DNA of 54,607 nucleotides from a virus, in IMG/VR virus record IMGVR_UViG_3300028027_001528, positions 1-54,607 of that record; one strand, written 5' to 3'. Shown in pieces: positions 18,239 through 26,163 of the stretch; the stretch's first letter is position 1; the number at the start of each line of letters is the position of its first letter. A program made the position numbers and the translations under genes. A model generated the notes under the pieces. That model was not told where the DNA came from. It worked only from the letters and a program-made list of their open reading frames with translations, and did no database searches.

Positions 18239-18270
18239 TTGACATTTTAAAAAATTTTCTTTATATTATA
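18239..18270 (+). promoter_or_regulatory. Candidate promoter, TTGACA-N17-TATATTATA
   Basis: TTGACA at 18239-18244 and TATATT at 18262-18267 are separated by exactly 17 bases, and the box extends to TATATTATA. It lies 13 bases before the next start and 3 bases after the adhesin block's last stop, as expected for a new transcription unit. This is the best sigma70-like promoter in the window. Confidence 0.5.
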
Positions 18271-18283
18271 ATAAAAAACAAAT

Positions 18284-19048
18284 ATGGAACAAGGTTACAA
18301 ATATGACAGGTCAGATTTCATCAATAATCCTTTTGATGAAAAATTAATGCAAATATCCGAAAGTATGTCATTTGCACTACCAAAATATAAGGCATATAAT
18401 TTCGTAGGTGGCGCGCAAATAACTCCATATGCAAAATTAAAACAATGGCTATTGGAGTTAAGGGGTAGAGAAGATGCGGTAGAACATCTTGAATATACAG
18501 TAAGAAAGGCAGAACTTGAAATTCAAATGGATGAAGAGAGTAAAGAATTTATTACCGACCCCAAAAGAAAAGAAATGGTTGATTTAACAATTGCAGATAA
18601 ACATGTTGATTTAAGAAAGTTTAAGAGAAACTTAAAAGATGCTTACAAAGAAAGACAGGGATTTATCGATTTAATTAAAGAGTTTTTAGAGAGTGAAGAC
18701 GCGATACTTTCTGACGGTACAAAATTAATTGATGTATTTGGTAATCCTGAGTTAGAAGAAAAATTTGAACATGAATATTGGACCATTCGTATGGCTAAAC
18801 AAGCAATGCTTGATATGATTTCATATGGTAGAATTGGTACGGGTAATCTCGATTCAATTCTTATGATGGACCCCGAACAACAAAAACAAGTATTATCTTT
18901 AGCATCATCTTATACAATATCAATTGATAAAAATATTAATCATTTGATGACACAAGCAACAACAAATAATTTCTCAATTGAAGATTCATTAAAAAATCAA
19001 TTAAAATTAACAGAACCAAATAAAATAGAAACAGAAAAATTATTATAA
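18284..19048 (+). CDS. Unknown phage protein, helical, 254 aa
   Basis: Not recognised. The product is charged and mostly helical, with a long region (about 50-150) of alternating Lys/Glu-rich segments compatible with a coiled coil, and an aspartate-methionine-rich LDSILMMDPEQQ segment near 200. There is no signal peptide or membrane helix. It follows a good promoter and is coupled to the next gene by a TAATG overlap. Its place after the fibre genes would fit a virion assembly or scaffold protein, but nothing in the sequence proves it. Confidence 0.7.
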   Translation: MEQGYKYDRSDFINNPFDEKLMQISESMSFALPKYKAYNFVGGAQITPYAKLKQWLLELRGREDAVEHLEYTVRKAELEIQMDEESKEFITDPKRKEMVDLTIADKHVDLRKFKRNLKDAYKERQGFIDLIKEFLESEDAILSDGTKLIDVFGNPELEEKFEHEYWTIRMAKQAMLDMISYGRIGTGNLDSILMMDPEQQKQVLSLASSYTISIDKNINHLMTQATTNNFSIEDSLKNQLKLTEPNKIETEKLL

Positions 19049-19788
19049 TGACACATATACTTTTTAAAACTCAAGGAAATACTCCCGGTTATATACAAGT
19101 AATTGGAATGTATTTAAACTACAATTATGGTAGGATAGCCGATGAATACAACGATATGAGAGTTGAGTTGAATAAACTTGGTGCAATAATCATTCCTGAA
19201 GAAGTCGCTAAAGGATTTGTTTTTGCTGACATATACAAAGATTATATTAGTGTTAGAACAAACTCACACATCATGGATGAGATTCCACAGTTGGCAGAAT
19301 CTAGTGAATCCGAAGTAGAAAAAGTAAAATACTTTCTTAATGAGGATGACAAACTATCTGCTGTATTATTTAATAAAGTAGCAATGAAAAAAGTTGTTGC
19401 AGATAGATTCTCTGAAAGATATAAAGAGTTAATGGTTGATGCATCTACTTTAGAAAAGGATACTTGGGAAGAACAGAAAAGAGAAGCTTTTGGTTGGACT
19501 GCCGATGAGGATTACCAAACACCAATTATTGACATTTTATGTGCAGGTAGAAATATTGATAAGGCAACGTTTGTCCAAAAAATTATTAATAATGTTACCG
19601 CGTACAATACAAAGTTAGCTAACTTATTATTAGAACAACAATTATTAGAAGAGAGAATCAAATCATGTTTAACTATTGCTGATTGTCATAGACTTAAACA
19701 CGAGAAGTTTGGTATTGCATTAAGTAAACAACAAAGAGAAGACGAGAATATTGAAACAACACCACTCACATTGAGAATGGATTTTTAA
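19048..19788 (+). CDS. Unknown phage protein, 246 aa
   Basis: Not recognised. It starts MTHILFKTQGNTPGYIQVIG. A mixed alpha/beta N-terminal half is followed by a helical half (YNTKLANLLLEQQLLEERIKS...) containing C217 and C223 separated by five residues. There is no membrane segment or known motif. It is translationally coupled to the preceding 254-aa gene, so the two probably act together. Confidence 0.7.
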   Translation: MTHILFKTQGNTPGYIQVIGMYLNYNYGRIADEYNDMRVELNKLGAIIIPEEVAKGFVFADIYKDYISVRTNSHIMDEIPQLAESSESEVEKVKYFLNEDDKLSAVLFNKVAMKKVVADRFSERYKELMVDASTLEKDTWEEQKREAFGWTADEDYQTPIIDILCAGRNIDKATFVQKIINNVTAYNTKLANLLLEQQLLEERIKSCLTIADCHRLKHEKFGIALSKQQREDENIETTPLTLRMDF

Positions 19789-19798
19789 ATAATTTTTA

Positions 19799-20800
19799 AT
19801 GAATTTAGCAATAAACGGAACGTGTGCTAAAGGTTGTTCATTTTGTTTTACAAAAGAAGATGCAAGATTAAAACACACGTTAGGAGAAATGGATATAGAA
19901 ATGGTCGATAAAATTATCGACCATTATCGTCTAAGTAACTCCAATGAAGAAATTACCATACTCGGTGGTGAACCAACACAACATTCAAATTTTATTGGGG
20001 TATTGAACCATATATTTTCTAAAGGATTTAAAGTAAATCTTGTTAGTAATTTTCTGTTTGGTAAAACCACTAGAGAATATATAATAGAAAATATTAAGAA
20101 CATTAGGTGGGTATTCCCAAACGCGGCCGAACTCAATGAGAAAAACAGAATGGTTATTTTCAAAAAGAATTATTTAGAAATATACAAAGCATACGCTAAT
20201 ACGTGGGGGTTCGAGTCACACCCAAGATTATACTTGGCACTAACAATGTCAAGTGATTGGAAAAGTAGAAATTTTTACGAATACGTTAAATGGTTATATC
20301 ATGAACTGGACGGTAACATAAACGCAATTAGATTAGGTTTAGACCTTACCGGTACATACCTAATCAATAATAAGGAGATGGGAAATGAGATGACTAAAAT
20401 CCTTAAATTTGGTTTATATAATCAAATTAAAATAACATCGGATTGTCAGGTACCGCCATGTCTTTGGGAGGGTAAAACTAAAAAATCCGTATTGGAAAAC
20501 TCACTAAACTTCGCCACATTTAAGTTACCTGAATATGAAACAATATGTGGTTTCATGCCGTTAGATATTTTCCCTGATGGGAGTTCAATACATTGTTACC
20601 CATTGGAAGATAAAGTAAAAATCAATAATGTTTTGGAAATATCAGGAAAAAATGGTATATTAGGTTTAAGAGAAGAGTTTGATAAACTTTATATCAATAA
20701 TCATAAAAATTACTCAATCCCACAAGATTGTTTAGATTGTGTTTTCTATAAAACAGAATGTAATGGAATATGTGGAGGTTGTATGGAAGGTAGCAAATGA
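19799..20800 (+). CDS. Radical SAM protein with SPASM-like C-terminus
   Basis: The 333-aa protein begins with CAKGCSFC (C9, C13, C16), the CxxxCxxC motif that binds the radical SAM [4Fe-4S] cluster, and has TILGGEPTQHS, the GGEP SAM-binding motif. The C-terminal part has CGFMPLDIFPDGSSIHCYP and CLDCVFYKTECNGICGGC, a Cys pattern like SPASM auxiliary-cluster domains. SPASM proteins usually modify ribosomal peptides or proteins. The neighbouring U32-like Fe-S gene overlaps it by ATGA. The substrate is unknown; a virion or host protein is possible. Confidence 0.87.
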   Translation: MNLAINGTCAKGCSFCFTKEDARLKHTLGEMDIEMVDKIIDHYRLSNSNEEITILGGEPTQHSNFIGVLNHIFSKGFKVNLVSNFLFGKTTREYIIENIKNIRWVFPNAAELNEKNRMVIFKKNYLEIYKAYANTWGFESHPRLYLALTMSSDWKSRNFYEYVKWLYHELDGNINAIRLGLDLTGTYLINNKEMGNEMTKILKFGLYNQIKITSDCQVPPCLWEGKTKKSVLENSLNFATFKLPEYETICGFMPLDIFPDGSSIHCYPLEDKVKINNVLEISGKNGILGLREEFDKLYINNHKNYSIPQDCLDCVFYKTECNGICGGCMEGSK

Positions 20801-21837
20801 CAAAGAAAATATTTTCAATACCGTTTAATCCGATGTTAACGGAGGATATGTTCATGAATGAATTCTATCCATTCTTAGAAAGAAATAAAGAGTGGATTTA
20901 TGACATTTATTTTACATGTAGAATACCACCATTTACACAAGATGCGATGGGTGCGGTGTTTAGAGAAGAGGATAGAGATGTTGTGTTTGAAAACGCAATG
21001 ATTATACAAAAAGCGTTAGGTATAAAAATAAGTGCAACATTTAACAATGTTAATATCTCACCAAATTACCAGAACTATAAATTGTTTGTTGATAATTTAA
21101 AACCTTTATACGAGAAGGGATTAAGATGCATCACCATACCACACGGTCACTGGGTTGCAATGGGATTAAAGAAACACTTTCCTGAAATGGAAATCAAAAA
21201 TACTATTTTAAGAAAGGTTGCAACTGGTCAAGACTTTTGGTACAACGCGGATCAAGGATTTGATTACATCAATCTTGATAGAATTTTAATGAGAGATGTT
21301 GAGGAATTAAAAAACATTAAGAGAGCTCAATTAAAATATCAAGAAGAGAAAGGTAAGTATGTTAAAATATCATTACTAGTCAATGAAGGATGTTTAGGTA
21401 GATGTCCGGTTATGGATGAACACTACACATATAATAACTTAAGAACAAATAACGAATTACCATACTTTCATCACGAGATATCCAAAGTAACTTGTGAACA
21501 TAAATGGGAAAAAGATATCAATGCATTTTTCTTTAAGACAGGTACAATACCACCATTTAAAGAAGAGTTTGATGAGTTCTTAGAATATATCGATGTATTC
21601 AAGATGCACGGTAGAGATAGCTTCAATCGTCTTAAAGAGACAATGGAAATTGTTGATTCATATGTTAAAGGGATGGACATACTATCGGAGACTTCTCATT
21701 TATACCTTGACGGTGTTCCGCACGAGGAATTAAAAGGTTGGAGAAATAAAATTAAGAAATGTAAATTCCAATGTTGGGATTGTAACTATTGTGATATTGT
21801 TGCCAACCACAAAAAGAAATCATATGGACTTAACTAA
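20797..21837 (+). CDS. Peptidase U32-like Fe-S protein
   Basis: A 346-aa protein with a probable TIM-barrel and the U32 signature NEGCLGRCPVMDEH (C199, C203), a further C233, and a C-terminal cluster CKFQCWDCNYC (C322, C326, C329, C332). In the U32 family (UbiU/UbiV, RlhA, TrhP), four Cys hold a [4Fe-4S] cluster and members carry out O2-independent hydroxylation of quinones or RNA bases; early annotation as peptidases is mostly historical. The gene overlaps the radical SAM gene, so the pair probably works on one substrate. The family call rests on the Cys block and is moderate. Confidence 0.6.
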   Translation: MTKKIFSIPFNPMLTEDMFMNEFYPFLERNKEWIYDIYFTCRIPPFTQDAMGAVFREEDRDVVFENAMIIQKALGIKISATFNNVNISPNYQNYKLFVDNLKPLYEKGLRCITIPHGHWVAMGLKKHFPEMEIKNTILRKVATGQDFWYNADQGFDYINLDRILMRDVEELKNIKRAQLKYQEEKGKYVKISLLVNEGCLGRCPVMDEHYTYNNLRTNNELPYFHHEISKVTCEHKWEKDINAFFFKTGTIPPFKEEFDEFLEYIDVFKMHGRDSFNRLKETMEIVDSYVKGMDILSETSHLYLDGVPHEELKGWRNKIKKCKFQCWDCNYCDIVANHKKKSYGLN

Positions 21838-22489
21838 ACACATTGACGAATCTATTGAATGGGGTAAACTTGAGGTATCAAAACTAACTCAAGATATTTT
21901 AGATATTCATGGAATAACCAGTAATAAAGTTAGAAGTTTTTTAAACAACATTTGTAACATTGACGGTGCAACATATTTGGAAGTCGGTGTGTTTAGAGGT
22001 GCAACATTTTGTTCCGCAATATACGGTAATGACATCTACTCAATTGGGGTCGATAACTTTATGTCACCCAATCTAACACCTAAAGGAGTTAGTCAAAAAA
22101 TTGGCAACTATTATAAACATAATATTGATATATTACCACAAGAAGAATTTATAAGTAATGTCAAAAGGTTTGGTAATGTGGATAAGACATCAGTTTATAA
22201 AACAGATTACCAAACTTTCGATTTCAAAACATTACCAAATGTGGATATCATATTCTATGATGGAGAAACAAAATACCATGATCAGTATGTTGCATTAACA
22301 AATATGTTACCTATTTTTTCTGAGGAAACAATTATTATTATGGATGATTGGAATTGGGATAGTGGAGCATTTGAAAAATTTGTCGAGGATAATAATTTAT
22401 TTATAAAACACTCTAGACAATTATATACATCCGGCGAAGATAGTAATGATTTTTGGAATGGGTTAGGGATATTTTTAATTGAGAGATAG
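21824..22489 (+). CDS. Class I SAM-dependent methyltransferase-like protein
   Basis: The product has ATYLEVGVFRGATFCSA (motif I), YSIGVDNF for the second strand acid, and VDIIFYDGE then IIIMDDWNW, the pattern of the Methyltransf_24 group found in glycan loci. I chose the ATG at 21824 (start MDLTKHIDES, 221 aa), which overlaps the previous gene by 14 bases, over an upstream GTG at 21791 that would overlap by 47. The second Asp-rich block (DDWNW) is strong. Acceptor unknown. This is the last gene before the tRNA. Confidence 0.72.
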   Translation: MDLTKHIDESIEWGKLEVSKLTQDILDIHGITSNKVRSFLNNICNIDGATYLEVGVFRGATFCSAIYGNDIYSIGVDNFMSPNLTPKGVSQKIGNYYKHNIDILPQEEFISNVKRFGNVDKTSVYKTDYQTFDFKTLPNVDIIFYDGETKYHDQYVALTNMLPIFSEETIIIMDDWNWDSGAFEKFVEDNNLFIKHSRQLYTSGEDSNDFWNGLGIFLIER

Positions 22490-22518
22490 TTGATTATGTA
22501 ACATTTTTTGTTTATATT
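22490..22518 (+). promoter_or_regulatory. Candidate promoter for the tRNA/outer-membrane unit
   Basis: TTGATT at 22490-22495 and TATATT at 22513-22518 are 17 bases apart, and the tRNA begins 10 bases after the box. Spacing and boxes match those before 18284 and 24579. It probably drives the tRNA, the outer-membrane protein and the permease-like gene together. Confidence 0.42.
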
Positions 22519-22528
22519 AGTATTGTTA

Positions 22529-22620
22529 GGGGAGGTGGGTGAGTGGTTTAAACCGACAGCCTCCGAAGCTGCTATTGGACTTTATAACTTCAATCGAGAG
22601 TCCGAATCTCTTCCTCCCCG
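22529..22620 (+). tRNA. Class II (long variable arm) tRNA, Ser-like body, anticodon CCG
   Basis: The sequence folds as a tRNA. A fully paired 7-bp acceptor joins 22529-22535 to 22613-22619. The D stem is GGT/ACC with loop GAGTGGTTTAA. The anticodon arm is ACAGC-CTCCGAA-GCTGC, with one A-C mismatch at its base. A 23-base variable arm forms an ATTGGA/TTCAAT stem, and the T stem is GAGAG/CTCTT. The long arm, D loop and discriminator G73 are as in bacterial tRNA-Ser. The anticodon in the seven-base loop is CCG (22563-22565), which would read the Arg codon CGG. The T loop is TCCGAAT, with C at the near-invariant position 55. CCA is not encoded. Confidence 0.85.
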
Positions 22621-22650
22621 CAAATAAACTTTTCTTAAACAAAAAAACAG

Positions 22651-23535
22651 ATGAGAAAAACAATCCAAACACTATCGCTAATGTTAGTGTCATTGTTCAT
22701 TACAACTGCGTCATTTGGACAATACAGTAGTAGTGCAATTCAGAAAGGTTCCGAACAATCCTTAAAAGTTCAAACGGACAGTGTCCCTAATCAATTACAA
22801 GAAATCGTTGTTACAGCAAAGAAAGTACCATTGATGACAAAAGTTGGTCCTTATGGTCAACCACTTTGGACAACAATGAGAATGTTTGCATCCACAAGAG
22901 TTTATGTGATGAACCCTCCAGGTACCGCAATGTACGAGAAGTGGTTTGACATTAGACAAAGAAGAAATGGTCCAGCTCAAATCAGAATGAGAGATGAGTT
23001 TACATTTGGTTTAGGTAAACGACTTCAATTAGACATGTATTCACACACGGTTTATGATGGTTACAATGGTGACAAAGAATTCAAATGGAGAGGATTCTCT
23101 TGGGAATTCCGTTATGCGTTGGCAGATTGGGGTAAACTGTGGGGTAACCCAACATTATATTGGGAAACCAAAATGTTAGATGGTCGTTGGGGTATCGAAC
23201 CTAAATTATTATTGGGAGATAGAGTCGGTGAAAGAGGTATATGGGGATTCAATGCAATTTACGAAGCTAACTTAGCAAGAACAAAAGAACTTCGTGAAGA
23301 TGAATATGCTTACACCGCATCATACGCTAACATCATTAATAATGATTTAACTTTAGGTGTGTCACATATGTTTAGATACAATGATTTCGATGGAGGTTCA
23401 CAAGAATGGTATCTTGGACCACTACTTCAATATCGATTTAATAACAAGGCGTATTTGAATGTTGAACACATGCCAGGTCTTAATCAAGACGCAAAACAAT
23501 CAAGAACCACAATTATATTCGCATGGAGATTTTAA
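22651..23535 (+). CDS. Outer-membrane beta-barrel protein with signal peptide
   Basis: The 294-aa product has a basic-hydrophobic signal peptide ending ITTASFG-Q around residue 23, a Bacteroidota-style cleavage context. LQEIVVTAKK (about 50-59) resembles the TonB-box/plug start of Bacteroidota receptors, and about 200 residues of alternating amphipathic strands follow, such as RLQLDMYSHTVYDGY. It ends TIIFAWRF with the C-terminal Phe used by BAM. It should insert in the host outer membrane, where it could block receptors or admit a solute. It is downstream of the tRNA and overlaps the permease-like gene by 13 bases, suggesting a two-membrane pair. Confidence 0.8.
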   Translation: MRKTIQTLSLMLVSLFITTASFGQYSSSAIQKGSEQSLKVQTDSVPNQLQEIVVTAKKVPLMTKVGPYGQPLWTTMRMFASTRVYVMNPPGTAMYEKWFDIRQRRNGPAQIRMRDEFTFGLGKRLQLDMYSHTVYDGYNGDKEFKWRGFSWEFRYALADWGKLWGNPTLYWETKMLDGRWGIEPKLLLGDRVGERGIWGFNAIYEANLARTKELREDEYAYTASYANIINNDLTLGVSHMFRYNDFDGGSQEWYLGPLLQYRFNNKAYLNVEHMPGLNQDAKQSRTTIIFAWRF

Positions 23536-24527
23536 TCAAAGGACAAGAGTTTCTTGTCTACTTAATATTAATCATGTTCGTAACAGGTATCCTCAGAGAA
23601 AGAGGATACCTTATGGACATTTTCAGACTACTTGAACAGAAAGTTAAGTCTAAAAGAATGGTGGTATTTTTAGTATCACTATTTGGTGGTATTTTACCAA
23701 TACCCGGTCGTGTTGCACTATCGGCATCTATGTTGAATAGTATTGCACCTATTGATAATAAGAAACGTAAGAAGTTTGGTATCATTGATTACCTTGCTAC
23801 ACACCATTACTACCTGTGGTCTCCGTTGGAGAAGACGGTTATTATCCCAATGGCGGTGTTAGGTTTAACTTACCTACAATTCATGTCATATATTTGGCCG
23901 TTGTTATTGATATCAGGACTTTACATTAGTTATTATATTTTATCTTTGGATGATGATGAAATTGATATTGAAGTTAAAGATGACCCGATTAATTGGAAGA
24001 ACGTCAAAAATGTAGTTCTACCATTTTTGGGTACAATTGTCATTAGTTGTTTTACCAATTATTATTTTGGTGCATTCGCAGTATTCACATTATACCTTGT
24101 TTATTATTCCAATAGTTGGAATAAATTAATTGGTTATATTAATTGGGAATTGATTTGGATTGTTGCTTTAGTAATCATTCTTGGTAACTTAGTTGGTTCC
24201 TACTATAATGTTATTGAAGAATACATTAAACAATATAACAAACCTGAACATATATTGATTGTCTCCGTGTTAGGATTCTTAGCATCATTCTTGTTAGGTT
24301 CATCTGCAAAATATGCGGGTATTGTTAGTTTATTAACAAGTGTGTTTGGTATGCAGTACTTCGTTCTATTCTTCACATTAGAGTATTCGGCGTATCTAAT
24401 CTCACCATCACATAAGTGTTTACCTATCGGTCAGAAGTATTTCCACACAGGGTTTATGACCTATTTGAAGGCGTTAATTGTATGGATATCTATTATGATT
24501 ACCTACGCTTTATTGACAATAATTTAA
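23523..24527 (+). CDS. Multi-pass inner-membrane protein, DUF401-like permease
   Basis: This 334-aa protein has about ten hydrophobic segments. The segment LFGGILPIPGRVALSASML (about 53-71) matches the G-x-L-P-x-P-G loop of DUF401 proteins, a branch of the ion-transporter superfamily, and a C-terminal repeat-like half contains SPSHKCLPIG. This suggests an inverted-repeat transporter for an anion or small acid. The start overlaps the outer-membrane protein gene by 13 bases, so the two are co-translated. Transport substrate unknown; the family call rests on one motif and topology. Confidence 0.62.
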   Translation: MEILIKGQEFLVYLILIMFVTGILRERGYLMDIFRLLEQKVKSKRMVVFLVSLFGGILPIPGRVALSASMLNSIAPIDNKKRKKFGIIDYLATHHYYLWSPLEKTVIIPMAVLGLTYLQFMSYIWPLLLISGLYISYYILSLDDDEIDIEVKDDPINWKNVKNVVLPFLGTIVISCFTNYYFGAFAVFTLYLVYYSNSWNKLIGYINWELIWIVALVIILGNLVGSYYNVIEEYIKQYNKPEHILIVSVLGFLASFLLGSSAKYAGIVSLLTSVFGMQYFVLFFTLEYSAYLISPSHKCLPIGQKYFHTGFMTYLKALIVWISIMITYALLTII

Positions 24528-24529
24528 TC

Positions 24530-24561
24530 TTTACATTTTTAAAAATAAGATATATATTATA
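24530..24561 (+). promoter_or_regulatory. Candidate promoter, TTTACA-N17-TATATTATA
   Basis: TTTACA at 24530-24535 and TATATTATA at 24553-24561 are 17 bases apart, and the next start is 17 bases downstream. The whole arrangement, including ACATTTT after the -35 box, resembles the promoter at 18239. It directly follows the permease-like gene's stop. Confidence 0.48.
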
Positions 24562-24578
24562 AAAGATAATTAAAAAAT

Positions 24579-25058
24579 ATGGAAAAAATTACATTAAAAT
24601 TAGGTGACGTTCTACAGTTAGAAAGTGAAATAAACGGATTTACTGACCAACAAACGGGTGAAATTGTTTACGAAGGATTTACTAAACAAAACCTATCAAT
24701 TATTCTAAAATACGAATTAAGTGATTTCTCAACAGTTCTTAAAGGTGAGAGAAGTAAAGTTGAAGTTTTGAGAGATGAGTTAATCAAAAAATATGGTGAA
24801 GAAGATGGTAATGGTGGTATCCTGGTTAAAATGAGAAATGAAGTTAAAGACGATGAGGGTAATGTGACAGGATCTGTTATTAATCCACAATACCTTGAAT
24901 TTGATAAAGAGTATGGTACACTTTTAAATCAAGAAATCGAGTTGGAACATCCTGAAATAACTAAGGACGATTTAAAAGAGGCAGGTAAGTCAAAAGACAA
25001 ATACCAAGTCTTGTTTAGATTGATTAAAAAAGAAGTAAAAAAAGAAGGAGCTAATTAA
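24579..25058 (+). CDS. Unknown phage protein, acidic, 159 aa
   Basis: Not recognised. It is an acidic, lysine- and glutamate-rich soluble protein with a beta-leaning N-terminus (KITLKLGDVLQLESEINGF) and a helical C-terminus. It sits alone between its own promoter and a hairpin terminator, so it is a monocistronic unit, which often marks a strongly expressed product. Its last codons form one arm of the shared terminator with the convergent glycosyltransferase gene. Confidence 0.72.
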   Translation: MEKITLKLGDVLQLESEINGFTDQQTGEIVYEGFTKQNLSIILKYELSDFSTVLKGERSKVEVLRDELIKKYGEEDGNGGILVKMRNEVKDDEGNVTGSVINPQYLEFDKEYGTLLNQEIELEHPEITKDDLKEAGKSKDKYQVLFRLIKKEVKKEGAN

Positions 25059-25070
25059 GCTCCTTTTTTA
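25045..25070. terminator. Bidirectional intrinsic terminator
   Basis: AAGGAGCT (25045-25052) pairs with AGCTCCTT (25058-25065) around a five-base loop. It is followed on the plus strand by a T run and preceded by an A run that becomes a T run on the minus strand. The stop codons of the two convergent genes lie inside the hairpin. It serves both the plus unit ending at 25058 and the long minus operon ending at 25051. Confidence 0.85.
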
Positions 25071-26163
25071 TTTCTATTAACATATTACCTATTTGATATT
25101 CACCAGGTTCGTAGTAGGGTATTGATAATCTTATCTTATGTAAAGTTCTAATATCGTCATCTGTAAACTGGTCAACTTCTGTAATCATCACGTCAACCGT
25201 ATCTGTAAGGGTAAATTTCGACCTTAAATCGTATCGTGTATTCTTTTGTTCATTCTCAATATAAGTCTCAGGAATCTCCCCTAAATCGATTTTGTCAAAG
25301 AATGGTTCCACTTCCATAAAACGATTTTTATTACGAGTGGTTAAACCCATATTAAAAGTCTTATATGTGAATTTATCCTCTTCCCAATATCTAAGTTCAT
25401 TAAATGCTGAAATAGGTACACCCCACTTTCTAACAAAGTTTCTATTGGATGATACCTCATATAACATTCTATCTTTTTTGTAATCATCACTAAATCTCGA
25501 TGTCTGCGAAACAAAATGATATACAATTGCAGAATCACAAGTTTTTAAATTATAACCTTTTAGTTTCGCACGAATAAGAAAATCATCATCCTCACAAAAG
25601 GCCGGTACAAAACTAAATCCATCAAAACCACCGATGTCATCAAACATCTTTTTAAATCCAGACATAAAGAACACCGCACCATTGTAAAGGTTGTTACTAT
25701 CTTTCCATTGATTTACATATTCATTAAAATGATATTGGTCAAAGTTTTCAAAACCAGAACCTAAATCCAATAATACTTTACCGGCTCTTTGATGTCCTCT
25801 AAAAATTGGAGGTTCGATTGTTGTATATGATAATAAAGTATTTGGATTCTCATCTAATAATCTATCTAAGTTCTCCAAGAATTGTTCACCAATCACCATA
25901 TCATTATGAATCAACACAAGTTTATCTGTATCAACAAGTTTAATTGCGGCATTGTATGTTTCAGAAAATGTTAATCTATCATCATCGTGAATAAAAGATA
26001 GGTATTGGTCATCTAACAACTCCAACCATTCCTTTGTTCCATCATATGAACCACCACTACTAATTACCAATGGTGCCTTTGGATATATGTCACGTAAACG
26101 ATTATAACATTCTATTGTTAAATCTAATTTATTATATACCGCTAATACAAAAGTTATATTCAT
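25051..26163 (-). CDS. Glycosyltransferase family 2-like protein
   Basis: The 370-aa protein starts NITFVLAVYNKLDLTIECYNRL, the GT-A nucleotide-binding start. It has VISSGGSYDGT in the usual DDGS region, LIHNDMVIG at the DxD metal/sugar position, and FCEDDDFLIRAKLKGY, the ED motif carrying the catalytic base. The last 120 residues are an extra beta/helical domain not seen in its neighbour. It should transfer an activated sugar to a glycan in the cytoplasm. It is the last gene of the minus-strand decoration operon and overlaps the next GT2 by one base. Confidence 0.85.
   Translation of the reverse strand: MNITFVLAVYNKLDLTIECYNRLRDIYPKAPLVISSGGSYDGTKEWLELLDDQYLSFIHDDDRLTFSETYNAAIKLVDTDKLVLIHNDMVIGEQFLENLDRLLDENPNTLLSYTTIEPPIFRGHQRAGKVLLDLGSGFENFDQYHFNEYVNQWKDSNNLYNGAVFFMSGFKKMFDDIGGFDGFSFVPAFCEDDDFLIRAKLKGYNLKTCDSAIVYHFVSQTSRFSDDYKKDRMLYEVSSNRNFVRKWGVPISAFNELRYWEEDKFTYKTFNMGLTTRNKNRFMEVEPFFDKIDLGEIPETYIENEQKNTRYDLRSKFTLTDTVDVMITEVDQFTDDDIRTLHKIRLSIPYYEPGEYQIGNMLIEIKKELN

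Noticed and set aside
22539-22730. A 63-codon frame crossing the tRNA
   Set aside because: It runs through the tRNA and into the outer-membrane gene's signal peptide; no plausible protein features.
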